Shown: piece after piece, positions 1 through 8,043 of the stretch
How positions within the stretch are numbered: the first letter of the stretch is position 1
Layout: every line of letters starts with the position of its first letter
Source: CAZLWA01 sp964563165
GTDB lineage: Bacteria > CLD3 > SB21
Reading direction: 5' to 3'
Assembly (NCBI GenBank): GCA_964563165.1
Contig: CAZLWA010000071.1
Coordinates: 1 to 20,007 of the forward strand
DNA length: 20,007 nucleotides
The notes under the pieces: generated by a model
Databases searched by the model: none
Told to the model about the DNA's origin: nothing
What the model saw: only the letters and a program-made list of their open reading frames with translations
Program-made: the position numbers and the translations under genes

Positions 1-1
1 A

Positions 2-3000
2 AATTTGTCTGCAGGCGTTACCGCACAGGTTTCCAATGATTCGCTTTATGTACTGAGCGTTTTGAATTTCAGCGGAAGCGTCAATATCCGGGTTACCGCA
101 ACCGATGCGGCGAGCGCCACGGTAGCCGATACATTTGGCGTCACCGTCACCGCGGTCAATGATGCGCCGGTCGTGTCGAACGCCATTCCCGATACAACAT
201 TGAACGAGGATTTTGCCGGAAAAGTATTCAGGAGAAAATTATCGTTCAATTTTTCAGATGTGGATAACGGTTCTTTGACCTATTCCGCCGCGAGCCTCAC
301 GGCCGGAGTCACGACGGTAGTTTCCAACGACACGTTATATCTGACCAGCGTCCTGAATGACACCAGTGACGGCAATGTGCGCGTTACCGCGAGCGACGGA
401 TCGCTGTCAGTATCCGACACCCTCAAAGTTACTCTCGTCAATATCAATGACGCACCCGTTGTTTCTTCATCCATTACCGATCGAACGTATCCCGAAAATT
501 TCGGAAAAATATTTGTGGTAAAACTCACGAGCGTTTTTACAGACATTGACCACGCCGCACTGACTTACGCAAAATCAACCATCTCTATGGATGGAGATGT
601 AACGGCGTTGATCTCCAATGACACTTTATACGTTTTGAGTTCGACAGATTCAAACGGCGTGGACAGCATACGCGTAACGGCAACCGACGGACAGTTCACC
701 GTTGCCGACACATTCAAAGTCACCGTGACCAATGTGAATAATCCGCCGTTTGTTGCCGGTGCCTTGCGCGATACTATTTTTAATGAGGATTTTGGAAAAC
801 TATTTATACGAAAACTGACGGCGGTTTTTGGGGATGTAGACAGCCCGACCCTATCGTATACGGCGACAACCATTTCCGCAGACGGAGATGTGACGACGTT
901 GATAAGCAACGACACGCTGTATATTTTTTCATCGAAAGATTCAACCGGGGCGGACAGTATTAAAGTAACGGCGAGTGACGGGCAGTATTCGGTTTCAGAC
1001 ACGTTCAAAGTCACGGTCAATGCCGTTAACGATGCGCCTTACGTCGCCAACGCCTTGCGCGATACCACTTTTAATGAAGATTTTGGAAAACTATTTGTAC
1101 GAAAACTAACGGCGGTTTTTGCGGATGTGGACGGACCGCCTTCGACGTACGCGTCGTTCGTATTGGCCGGAAGCGTTACGGCACAGATCTCCAATGACAG
1201 TTTGTATGTCACTTCCGCACTGAATGCCAACGGAGCCAGTACGATCCGCATAACGGCTAACGACGTACAATATACGGCCTCCGATACATTTGCCGTGACC
1301 GTCAATGCCATCAACGATCCGCCGGTTATTTCGCTGGCGGTCTCGGATACGACCGTTAACGAAGACTTCGGAAAAATTTTCAGGCGGAAACTTTCGAGCA
1401 ATTTCACCGATGCAGACAACGGATCCTTGAGTTATGTTGCAACACCGTTGTCGGCCGGAGTGACCGCCAATACCTCCAATGATACTTTATATATTACGAG
1501 CGTGCAGGATTTTTTTGGAATCGTAAATATCAAGGTATCCGCGACGGACGGAGTATCCACGGTTTTGGATACTTTTAAAGTAACTGTTAATGCCGTCAAC
1601 GATGCGCCTTATATCGCAGCGGCTTTGCCGGATACAACGGTCAATGAGGATTTCGGGAGAACGTTTTTCAGGAAACTTCCTTATTCCTACAAAGACGTGG
1701 ATAACCCGACACTCACGTACACTGCTACGAATTTGTCGGGTGGAGTTACCTTGAATATTTCGAATGACTCTCTGTATTTGAACAGCGTCTCCAATTTTAA
1801 CGGCGCTGTGGATGTGAAAGTCACGGCAACGGACGGGGCGTTTACGGTTTTGGACACCTTCAGAGTAACGGTCAATGCCGTCAACGATGCGCCTTTCGTC
1901 CAAACGGCATTGCCGGACACGACGCTGAACGAAGATTTTGCGGGAAAAATTCGTTTCAGAAAACTCTCGTATTCATTCAAAGATTTTGACGATCCCGTTC
2001 TGACTTACGCTGTAGTAGCTCTCACTTCAGGCATCATACCGTCCATTTCAAACGATACACTTTATCTGAACAGCGTGCAGGATTTCTTCGGCGCGGTTGA
2101 TGTGGTCATTACAGCACGGGATGCGCAGAATACGATCACCGATACCACGCTCATCACGGTTAACAATGTCAACGATCCGCCTTTTATTCTGTCGGCATTG
2201 CCGGACACCACTCTGCTCGAAGATTTTGGAAAGATCTTTGTCGCCAAGCTGTCGAATAATTTTGCTGATCTGGATAACGGATCGCTGACATACACTCCGA
2301 CGAATCTCTCAGCCGGCGTCACGCCGACCGTTTCCAATGACAGTTTGTACCTGACCAGTGTTTCCGGATTTCATGCTCAGGCGAGTATCAAAATTTCGGC
2401 GAGCGATGGAGCGCTTAGCGTTGCAGATACGCTTACCATTACTGTTATTCCCAAACCGGTACTTACTATAAGTGTATTGGCCAATACGATCAGCAACCGT
2501 CATTTGGCGGTTTACGTAACCAGCAGCAAACCCTTGGTGGGTAATGTTCAAGGGACGTTCATATTGAAAGATCTGTCCAATACAACTGCGATCAGCACAA
2601 TAGACGAGATATGGACAAAACTTCCTAACCACGCAGAATTATTTTACGTTCAGTATCCGTTATCGCAAGGCGGGAATCTGAATATCTCCGTAACAGGTCT
2701 GGATTCAGCGGGAAATTCGGCGACCAACACGCGGGTCTATTCGGTCAATGCCTTGAGCAAAAACACATTTTTCAGTTTCGCTTCGTCCGACCATGCGCTT
2801 GAACTTAAAGGCAGGGCGGCCGGCGACGGATATCTGCTGATCGGAGTCCGGAAAGAAGACACAGATATCCCGGCAGAACTGGGCAAAGTGATGAATACAG
2901 AAAATGCATCGCAAAATTCTGCGTGGACACCTGTGGGCGATGTGTTTGAACTGATCAGCACGTCGGCGGTTAGAGACCGCTGGACCGTTACCGTCAAGTA

Positions 3001-3472
3001 TTCGGACGAACATATTCAAACTCTGAAATCCAAATATCCGAATTTCGATGAGCGCTATATCGGAGTGTATCAGGAGATGGACGGCCGGTGGGCCTATGCC
3101 GGCGGCCAGGGTAAATCGAACGGCGTGAGCGGGGAGATCCAACAGCTTGGCAGAGTAAGATTGTTTTACAATCCGGACCACGTCGTACTGCCGGAAAGCA
3201 TTGAACTGGCGCAGAATTATCCGAATCCGTTCAATCCGTCAACAACGATCAAATTTGCATTGCCGAAGAGCACGCGTGTGAAATTGGTGGTCTATAATAT
3301 TCTGGGGCAAGTGGTGAAAGAACTTGTCAATAAAGATTTTCAGGCAGGTTATCACACCGTACAATGGGACGGGCATAATCAGACCGGCAGTGCCGTTTCC
3401 AGCGGCGTATATCTGTACCGGATCGAGACCATCGAGGGCGCAAAAGTCAGAAAAATGATGCTGATCAAATAG
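2..3472 (+). CDS. Giant secreted cadherin-like repeat protein with type IX sorting domain (5' partial)
   Basis: The reading frame is open at the left edge (base 2 begins an in-frame Asn codon that continues the repeat), so the true start lies outside the window; 1156 codons are visible. The visible part begins inside one repeat, then has eight complete ~95-97-residue Ig/cadherin-like repeats. Each opens with NDAP or NDPP, followed by DTT.NEDFGK, a F.D.D calcium-type motif, SNDTLY and TASDG...DTFKVTV. After them comes a unique beta-rich region of about 250 residues. The last ~85 residues form a por/type IX secretion sorting domain: LAQNYPNPFNPSTTIKF, VYNILGQVVKELV, G.H...WDG, SSGVYLYRIE, then a basic end (KVRKMMLIK). 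Family knowledge: such proteins cross the outer membrane by T9SS and act as adhesins or matrix proteins, with the sorting domain removed on export. Adhesion is inference. The stop codon is TAG at 3470-3472. Confidence 0.93.
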   Translation, partial: NLSAGVTAQVSNDSLYVLSVLNFSGSVNIRVTATDAASATVADTFGVTVTAVNDAPVVSNAIPDTTLNEDFAGKVFRRKLSFNFSDVDNGSLTYSAASLTAGVTTVVSNDTLYLTSVLNDTSDGNVRVTASDGSLSVSDTLKVTLVNINDAPVVSSSITDRTYPENFGKIFVVKLTSVFTDIDHAALTYAKSTISMDGDVTALISNDTLYVLSSTDSNGVDSIRVTATDGQFTVADTFKVTVTNVNNPPFVAGALRDTIFNEDFGKLFIRKLTAVFGDVDSPTLSYTATTISADGDVTTLISNDTLYIFSSKDSTGADSIKVTASDGQYSVSDTFKVTVNAVNDAPYVANALRDTTFNEDFGKLFVRKLTAVFADVDGPPSTYASFVLAGSVTAQISNDSLYVTSALNANGASTIRITANDVQYTASDTFAVTVNAINDPPVISLAVSDTTVNEDFGKIFRRKLSSNFTDADNGSLSYVATPLSAGVTANTSNDTLYITSVQDFFGIVNIKVSATDGVSTVLDTFKVTVNAVNDAPYIAAALPDTTVNEDFGRTFFRKLPYSYKDVDNPTLTYTATNLSGGVTLNISNDSLYLNSVSNFNGAVDVKVTATDGAFTVLDTFRVTVNAVNDAPFVQTALPDTTLNEDFAGKIRFRKLSYSFKDFDDPVLTYAVVALTSGIIPSISNDTLYLNSVQDFFGAVDVVITARDAQNTITDTTLITVNNVNDPPFILSALPDTTLLEDFGKIFVAKLSNNFADLDNGSLTYTPTNLSAGVTPTVSNDSLYLTSVSGFHAQASIKISASDGALSVADTLTITVIPKPVLTISVLANTISNRHLAVYVTSSKPLVGNVQGTFILKDLSNTTAISTIDEIWTKLPNHAELFYVQYPLSQGGNLNISVTGLDSAGNSATNTRVYSVNALSKNTFFSFASSDHALELKGRAAGDGYLLIGVRKEDTDIPAELGKVMNTENASQNSAWTPVGDVFELISTSAVRDRWTVTVKYSDEHIQTLKSKYPNFDERYIGVYQEMDGRWAYAGGQGKSNGVSGEIQQLGRVRLFYNPDHVVLPESIELAQNYPNPFNPSTTIKFALPKSTRVKLVVYNILGQVVKELVNKDFQAGYHTVQWDGHNQTGSAVSSGVYLYRIETIEGAKVRKMMLIK
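158..2449 (+). repeat. Eight tandem ~290-bp coding repeats (cadherin-like domains)
   Basis: The repeats sit inside the first gene, each spanning one domain from one NDAP/NDPP motif to the next. A ninth, partial copy lies at 2-157. Divergence is uneven. The blocks starting at 761 and 1052 (291 bp apart) differ at only about seven positions over ~80 bp. Other pairs are similar mainly at protein level. This pattern suggests recent duplication or gene conversion between neighbouring domains. The repeats are in frame, so copy number can change without breaking the protein. Confidence 0.9.
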
Positions 3473-3481
3473 CAAAGAAGC

Positions 3482-3555
3482 AGTCAGCTTTCAGCAATCA
3501 GCTCTCAGCGGTCAGCAATAAGCAATAAGCTGAAAGCTGACGGCTGATAGCTGAG
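3482..3555. repeat. AGC/GCT-rich palindromic intergenic repeat (REP-like)
   Basis: The 110-bp gap between the repeat protein and the next lipoprotein is mostly made of variants of CAGCTTTCAGC and its complement. A perfect 13-bp inverted repeat pairs 3483-3495 (GTCAGCTTTCAGC) with 3529-3541 (GCTGAAAGCTGAC). Related words fill the rest: CAGCTCTCAGC at 3499-3509 and GCTGATAGCTGAG at 3543-3555. The transcript could fold into a long hairpin protecting the 3' end of the upstream mRNA, but no T-run follows, so it is not a canonical terminator. It resembles dispersed REP-like elements; this one window cannot show whether it recurs in the genome. Confidence 0.7.
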
Positions 3556-3582
3556 AAAATTATTATTACAGGAGATAGAATA

Positions 3583-4143
3583 ATGAAACTTAAATTAAGA
3601 TATTCTTCCGCCTTGATCCTCTTGATCACGCTCGGCTGCGGCGGGAGTAAGAATTCCGATCCGATCGGCGATGCATGGACGTTATTTGAGGCCGGCCAAT
3701 ACCAGCAGTCTTACGATCAATTCCAATCGATCACCACAGGAAATCCCGAAGTCAATGTGGGTTTGGGATGGAACGCGATCCGGCTGAATTCGATCGATCA
3801 GGCCGACACCTATTTTCAGGCGATCGCCCCGGATTCTCTGGAAGATGCTTATGCCGGCTGGGCGGCGGTTTTGTGGATCAAGGGTGATTATCAGGGCTGC
3901 ATTGATAAAGTGAATACGGCGCTGAGGGCAAATCCCGACTATATTTTTGTGCACGATCTGGCGGTTACACGTGAAGATCTGATCTGGCATCAGGCGTCAT
4001 CGGCTTTTCATCTGGGGTATAAGACCAATTGTATCAGCTACATTCAACTTCTGGAACCGGGTTTTACGGCAAATCCGAACGACGTCAATATCGATATTAT
4101 CTTATCGAATGAATTGGAAGCGCTGTCGAATCAATGGCAGTGA
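3583..4143 (+). CDS. Putative TPR-like lipoprotein
   Basis: A 186-residue protein of unknown function. The N-terminus (MKLKLRYSSALILLITLGC) is a short basic stretch, a hydrophobic core and a lipobox-like LGC, so Cys19 is the likely lipidation site. The position three before Cys is Thr, which is atypical. The mature part has helical hairpins of tetratricopeptide flavour: 'DAWTLFEAGQYQQSYDQFQ' near residue 30, 'LNSIDQADTYFQAI' near 70 and 'IKGDYQGCIDKVNTALRANPDYI' near 105-127. The start is supported by AGGAGA at 3570-3575, seven bases before the ATG. The gene converges with the ABC ATPase on the opposite strand, with only six bases between stops. It may be a periplasmic or outer-membrane scaffold, but no partner can be named. 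Confidence 0.8.
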   Translation: MKLKLRYSSALILLITLGCGGSKNSDPIGDAWTLFEAGQYQQSYDQFQSITTGNPEVNVGLGWNAIRLNSIDQADTYFQAIAPDSLEDAYAGWAAVLWIKGDYQGCIDKVNTALRANPDYIFVHDLAVTREDLIWHQASSAFHLGYKTNCISYIQLLEPGFTANPNDVNIDIILSNELEALSNQWQ

Positions 4144-4149
4144 AAGAAA

Positions 4150-5034
4150 TCAATCCGAAACTTGTTTAATAAAGATCTGTTCCAGGGTCGGTTGAATTTG
4201 CTCGATCTTCTGAACCTCCGCGCGTTTTCCCACTTCCTGAAGCAGCTGTGAAAATGTCATCGCCTCATTCAGCTTCCCCTCAAAACCATAAGACAAATTT
4301 TCCACGTTTTCCAGTACCTTGGCTTGAATCAGCTTCTCTCTTTCGGCGTGACCGCAAATGATCCTCACGCGATGATCGTCGAATTGTTTTTTAACTTCGC
4401 CAAGATTGCCGTATAATACGCGCCGGCCTTTGTGGATCATGCAAATGCGCTCACACATTTTTTCAACGTGATCCATTTGATGTGCGGAAAGCAGAATAGT
4501 TTTTCCCGCGCGCGAAAGTTCAGAGATAATATCTTTGAGGACGTTTTGGTTCACCGGATCGAGCCCCGAGAACGGCTCATCCAGAATGACCAGTTCCGGT
4601 TCGTGTATCAATGCCGCGATGAGCTGCAATTTCTGCTGCATGCCCTTCGATAGCTCCTCGCAGCGGCGCAGCCCAAATGCTTTCAGTTCAAAGCGTTCCA
4701 GCCAGTAAGTTATCTTTTCGTCTGCGATCTTTTTCGGCACGTTTTTCAATTCGGCAAAATACCGCAGGGTCTCGCGGACCCTGCTTCGACGGTAGAGCCC
4801 GCGCTCTTCCGGCAAATAACCGATGCGGTCGGCGTCAATTTCATTTTTGTCGTCAAAAACAATGCTTCCCGAATCCGGTTTGATCATATCAATGATCATG
4901 CGAATCGTTGTGGTTTTTCCGGCGCCGTTGGGGCCCAGTAATCCGAAAACCTCTCCGCGCCGCACATCGAACGACAGATTGTCGACGGCCACAAGCCCGT
5001 CGTATTCCTTTCTTAGATTTTCGACACGCAGCAT
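4150..5034 (-). CDS. ABC transporter ATP-binding protein (NatA-like, DUF4162-type C-terminus)
   Basis: A 294-residue ATPase subunit of an ABC-2 type exporter. Visible motifs are Walker A GPNGAGKT at residues 34-41, a Q-loop region around 'GYLPEERGLYRR' at 72-83, signature LSKGMQQ at 128-134, Walker B LVILDEP at 148-154 and the H-loop His in LLSAHQMDHVEKM near 185. The YLPEERGLY stretch and the extra ~80-residue C-terminal domain (about 210-294) are typical of the NatA/DUF4162 branch. In that branch the next gene is usually an ABC-2 permease with a NatB-like fold. No permease is adjacent here: downstream is a convergent lipoprotein gene and upstream a DUF4416 gene. The start lies three bases after the stop of the DUF4416 gene, so the two are probably co-transcribed. 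Substrate unknown. Confidence 0.93.
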   Translation of the reverse strand: MLRVENLRKEYDGLVAVDNLSFDVRRGEVFGLLGPNGAGKTTTIRMIIDMIKPDSGSIVFDDKNEIDADRIGYLPEERGLYRRSRVRETLRYFAELKNVPKKIADEKITYWLERFELKAFGLRRCEELSKGMQQKLQLIAALIHEPELVILDEPFSGLDPVNQNVLKDIISELSRAGKTILLSAHQMDHVEKMCERICMIHKGRRVLYGNLGEVKKQFDDHRVRIICGHAEREKLIQAKVLENVENLSYGFEGKLNEAMTFSQLLQEVGKRAEVQKIEQIQPTLEQIFIKQVSD

Positions 5035-5037
5035 GTT

Positions 5038-5580
5038 TTATTCTCCGGCGATCCGGTCCTCTTTGATCCGGTTCATATATTTTTCCTGAACGGAATTGAA
5101 AAATTCAAGCGCCAGCGGTTCTTTATAATCGGCAAAGGTCCACGCAATCGCGTGGAAGGTCGGTTTTTTGTAGATCAATTGAAGGTCGGCATAGATATTC
5201 TTTCCGATGTACACCCGGTGAGGAAGATTCTTTGTTGTGGGCAAAACCAGTTTGGCATTGGCCACATAACCCGGATCCACATTGACGTTACGTTTTTCTC
5301 CGGTCTTCCATTTTTCCTCCAACGTATTCGATTTTATTTTTACATCGGGCACACGCTCAATGTCAATTAACTTTTCAAAAGAAACAAATTGCTTATTGAG
5401 GGGGCCGCCGAATTCGTCGCGGTAATAATCGGTGTGATGGAAATCGTACACGGGGGACCTGCCGTCGATCGTTCCCCATTGACCGGTTAAAACGTCAAGG
5501 ATTTCATCTATCGCTATCGTGCGGTTGAACAAAACAGCGCAGATGAGTTTGACTTTGGGAGACGCGAAAATTTTACCCAT
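5038..5580 (-). CDS. DUF4416 family protein
   Basis: A 180-residue cytoplasmic protein that matches my recollection of DUF4416. It has 'PKVKLICAVLF' at the N-terminus, 'YDFHHTDYYRDEFGGPLNKQ' around 43-62, a conserved 'NVDPGYV..AKLVLPTTKN' around 100-118, 'HRVYIGKNIYADLQL' and 'WTFADYKEP' near 148. The family is usually ~180 residues, so this looks full length; its biochemical role is unknown. The ATG lies only about a dozen bases after the rpmB terminator, and the bases before it are T-rich with no Shine-Dalgarno motif. Either the transcript starts at or very near the ATG, or translation depends on read-through from rpmB. The ABC ATPase gene follows after three bases. Confidence 0.85.
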   Translation of the reverse strand: MGKIFASPKVKLICAVLFNRTIAIDEILDVLTGQWGTIDGRSPVYDFHHTDYYRDEFGGPLNKQFVSFEKLIDIERVPDVKIKSNTLEEKWKTGEKRNVNVDPGYVANAKLVLPTTKNLPHRVYIGKNIYADLQLIYKKPTFHAIAWTFADYKEPLALEFFNSVQEKYMNRIKEDRIAGE

Positions 5581-5591
5581 ACGATTGAAAT

Positions 5592-5629
5592 AAAAAAAGC
5601 GTCAATTTCCGGTTGGAATCTTGACGCTT
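5592..5629 (-). terminator. Rho-independent terminator of rpmB
   Basis: Read on the minus strand, AAGCGTCAA and TTGACGCTT form a perfect 9-bp stem (5597-5605 with 5621-5629). An inner TTCC/GGAA stem with a short loop lies inside, and a run of seven T follows (A on the plus strand, 5592-5598). It lies just after the rpmB stop and ends about a dozen bases before the DUF4416 start. Confidence 0.9.
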
Positions 5630-5649
5630 GATGAAAAATTGGAAATAAG

Positions 5650-5841
5650 TTAAGCGGCTTTCATGACGCGGCCGGATTTGAGGCACTGCGTGCAGACTTT
5701 GATGCGCTTCACGCCGCCGTTGCTCGTTTTCGAACGCACAACCTGCAAATTGGGAAGCCAGCGCCTTTTCGTTTTGTTATTGGCGTGACTGACCGTATGC
5801 CCGTACATCGGGCTTTTACCGCAAACTTCACATCGTTTCAT
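5650..5841 (-). CDS. rpmB: 50S ribosomal protein L28
   Basis: A 63-residue basic protein with the L28 signature: MKRCEVCGK at the start, 'GHTVSHANNKTKRRW' around residues 14-28, 'PNLQ' and 'IKVCTQCLKSGRV' near the end. Two cysteine pairs (C4 and C7 in CEVC, and the CTQC pair) indicate a zinc-binding form. L28 is part of the large ribosomal subunit. The length is normal for the family. A GAGGT-like ribosome binding site precedes the ATG on the minus strand. It has its own promoter candidate and its own terminator, so it is probably mainly monocistronic. Confidence 0.97.
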   Translation of the reverse strand: MKRCEVCGKSPMYGHTVSHANNKTKRRWLPNLQVVRSKTSNGGVKRIKVCTQCLKSGRVMKAA

Positions 5842-5897
5842 GACAGTACCTCGTTTCTATAAAAGATCACAGTGCGATCATTTCTTAAAGTGGGCGA

Positions 5898-5926
5898 ATT
5901 TTAGACAAAAATGAGAATAAAAGCAA
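5898..5926 (-). promoter_or_regulatory. Candidate sigma70-type promoter of rpmB
   Basis: On the minus strand, TTGCTT (5921-5926) and TAAAAT (5898-5903) are separated by exactly 17 bases. The resulting leader of roughly 50 bases contains an imperfect palindrome, GATCRCA...TGYGATC, at 5865-5879. No other gene start competes for this promoter. Confidence 0.6.
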
Positions 5927-5946
5927 GCACAATTTGCAATTCTTAA

Positions 5947-7758
5947 TCAATTCGAAATTACCGACCGGCTTAATTCGGCAATGCGTTTCTTGATGCGTTT
6001 ACGAATGCGGTTATAGAACTGCAATTGGCTCCGCTGGGCAAAGGAAAGCAGCGGTTTATAGAACAGGCTTTGGAAGAGGCGAACGATGAAACGGTCCGAG
6101 CGGATATGCCGCACTTGCTTCTGCAGAATATACAGCAGCAGCACGTCGCGCACGAGCATCTCGCGGTCCTGTTTCTGCGGCAGAAGATACGGCAGAAAAG
6201 CGTACCACACGTTATTATCGAAACATTTCTTAAGCATGCCGGCTAAACCGTGCTTTGCGAAAGTTTCTTTGGTAACGATCTTGTTCTGCAGTGCGCGTCC
6301 GATGTCTTTTTCGTCGACGGCTGCTTTTTGGGCGACCCAGAGTGCGGCACGATAGGCGTTGAGCAGATTCTCCCAGTAATCGGACGGGACTTTTCCGATC
6401 TCCCACATTTCAAACAATCCCGGAAAAACGGCGTCAAAAAGCTGGAACATGTTTTTTTTGTAAATGCGTTCAAACACGGTGGACAGTCCGTAGCGGCTGA
6501 ACGTTTCGCGGGCAATGGTTTTGTCTTCGATCTTTTCCGGAATGGAAGTCACAGGAATGTTCATTCTTCTTATCATCCAGTGAACGGCGCGAACAATGTT
6601 GCGCTGCCCCTCCTCGCCTTGCCAGAAGCTGTTCGGAACACTGCCCAATTCCCACGGAGCCAATTCCGGATACGCAAAACCCACACACCGGGAAACGGAT
6701 TTATAATGCTGAACGAACAGGTACGACAGGCCGTTTTGAGCGAAGGTTTGCTTCGTAATCTTATCCTCGCGAAGCGCCTGGGAAATTTCAGGTTTCGGGA
6801 TCTTCAATTTTTCTTCGATCAGCCATTGAATCGCTATTTTACGATTCAATGCGTCGCTCCAGAATCCGTTTTCAACGTGTGTATGTTCCCACGGCATGAG
6901 GAGGTTCGGGTACGCGTTGCGGATCAGGCGGTTGAGCGAATAATTAAAATAACGAACGAGGCCGGTCAATCCGATCTCCGAGAGGTCGCGGCAGGTATTC
7001 TCTCTCAGTACGTTCAGCGGGTCCTTTTGTAAGAAATTTTCAACGGCGTATTGCGTCAACACGGCGCAGCGGAACAAAGAGTCATGATTCAAAAAATTGA
7101 CCGGAAAGCGCTGACTGATGCCGAGATAAACATTCTTATAACAGCCGATAATTTCTTCTTTGGTCAGCGCCTGCCGAACGAAGATCTGGTCCTGAATGAC
7201 CGGTTTGCCGTCGGGATACAGCTTCCGCATCTGATCGATTTTCGCCTCGAGATACTCCAGCGATTGATCGATCATTGAAAAGATCTTTTCGTTCCATATA
7301 AATTCACGATCGGATGCGCCCTGCGAATTCAGTAACACGCTCAAGTACTCAAAGCGCTCGGGCGACAGTTTCGTTTTCAAATGATCGAGAATTTCGAATT
7401 TTGAGAAGGGCTCTTCGGTTTTCGGCTGGTCCGGAGCTTCCTCTTCCAGTTCCACGCCGTAGGCATCCTGTAATTTGTCGATGGAAACGTACCGCCGTTT
7501 ACCCACATCGGGAAAGAACAGCTTGCTTACACTCTCGACTTCTTCGGATATGACGCGGGCATAGAGCGTGCGATCGAATTTTTCCGTTTGAATAAGCTCG
7601 ACCAGCCGTTCACACCCGAAAACCGACTGGGCCAGGTCAATGTATTCCGCCGAGTCGGTAAGGGACCCCATCGAGGGGTGTTTTTGTTTAATAATATCCA
7701 GCGCCAGCTGATAGCCCAAGTAGTAATTCTGTGTGATTTCCTGAGAAGTTAATTTCAT
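5947..7758 (-). CDS. Hypothetical protein with four ~80-residue helical repeats (DUF4046-like appearance)
   Basis: A 603-residue protein with no signal peptide or membrane segment. Residues 1-190 are helical with an acidic linker (ELEEEAPDQPKTEEP) near 104-118. Residues ~225-525 hold four tandem repeats. Each has a [KR]ETF...GL motif (CRDLSEIGL, KQTFAQNGL, RETFSRYGL, KETFAKHGL). The first three end with [YF]P.L..WE...V...[FY]W at about 283-300, 363-379 and 445-462. The C-terminus is strongly basic (FYNRIRKRIKKRIAEL). The repeat resembles what I remember of DUF4046 in Bacillus, but that name is unverified. The frame is open further upstream, allowing a TTG start at 7800 (+14 residues); I chose the ATG at 7758, though neither has a convincing ribosome binding site. 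A nucleic-acid or scaffold role is only a guess from the basic tail. Confidence 0.8.
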   Translation of the reverse strand: MKLTSQEITQNYYLGYQLALDIIKQKHPSMGSLTDSAEYIDLAQSVFGCERLVELIQTEKFDRTLYARVISEEVESVSKLFFPDVGKRRYVSIDKLQDAYGVELEEEAPDQPKTEEPFSKFEILDHLKTKLSPERFEYLSVLLNSQGASDREFIWNEKIFSMIDQSLEYLEAKIDQMRKLYPDGKPVIQDQIFVRQALTKEEIIGCYKNVYLGISQRFPVNFLNHDSLFRCAVLTQYAVENFLQKDPLNVLRENTCRDLSEIGLTGLVRYFNYSLNRLIRNAYPNLLMPWEHTHVENGFWSDALNRKIAIQWLIEEKLKIPKPEISQALREDKITKQTFAQNGLSYLFVQHYKSVSRCVGFAYPELAPWELGSVPNSFWQGEEGQRNIVRAVHWMIRRMNIPVTSIPEKIEDKTIARETFSRYGLSTVFERIYKKNMFQLFDAVFPGLFEMWEIGKVPSDYWENLLNAYRAALWVAQKAAVDEKDIGRALQNKIVTKETFAKHGLAGMLKKCFDNNVWYAFLPYLLPQKQDREMLVRDVLLLYILQKQVRHIRSDRFIVRLFQSLFYKPLLSFAQRSQLQFYNRIRKRIKKRIAELSRSVISN

Positions 7759-8043
7759 GGAGAAGTCGATTCGAAGTTGGCGCTGTTTACTGAAAATCAA
7801 TAAAAAACCCTGATCAAGTTTTGAAATCTACGCGAATTCGATCAACTCTTCAAGAGGGTCTTTCATGGCCGGAAATTAAAGAATTTCCTTGCTTTTAATG
7901 ACGTAATCCTCTACATTGGACGGAAATTTGAAATAGTTCGTAAATTATAATTAACTCTCAAAAACACGTATTTAAAAACCCATTTCGATCCGGTAGATTT
8001 TTGTGTTTGGTATCCCGATCGAGTTAAGTTAAGGAGAAGTGAA
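7759..8043. other. Divergent intergenic region, possible regulatory palindrome
   Basis: This gap separates two divergently transcribed genes and holds no convincing ORF. A perfect 7-bp inverted repeat, GGAAATT-AAAG-AATTTCC, lies at 7871-7888. A good -10-like hexamer TATAAT is at 7946-7951, about 90 bases before the lipoprotein start, but no matching -35 sits at normal spacing. AAGGAG at 8031-8036 is the ribosome binding site of the lipoprotein gene. Confidence 0.45.

Noticed and set aside
6250..7032. 260-residue plus-strand ORF within the repeat protein gene
   Set aside because: It is the antisense shadow of the minus-strand gene, which has clear internal protein repeats; the plus-strand translation shows no family features.
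7759..7800. TTG start 14 codons upstream for the four-repeat protein
   Set aside because: The added residues look unlike a conserved N-terminus and no good ribosome binding site precedes TTG; the ATG is simpler, though the evidence is not decisive.
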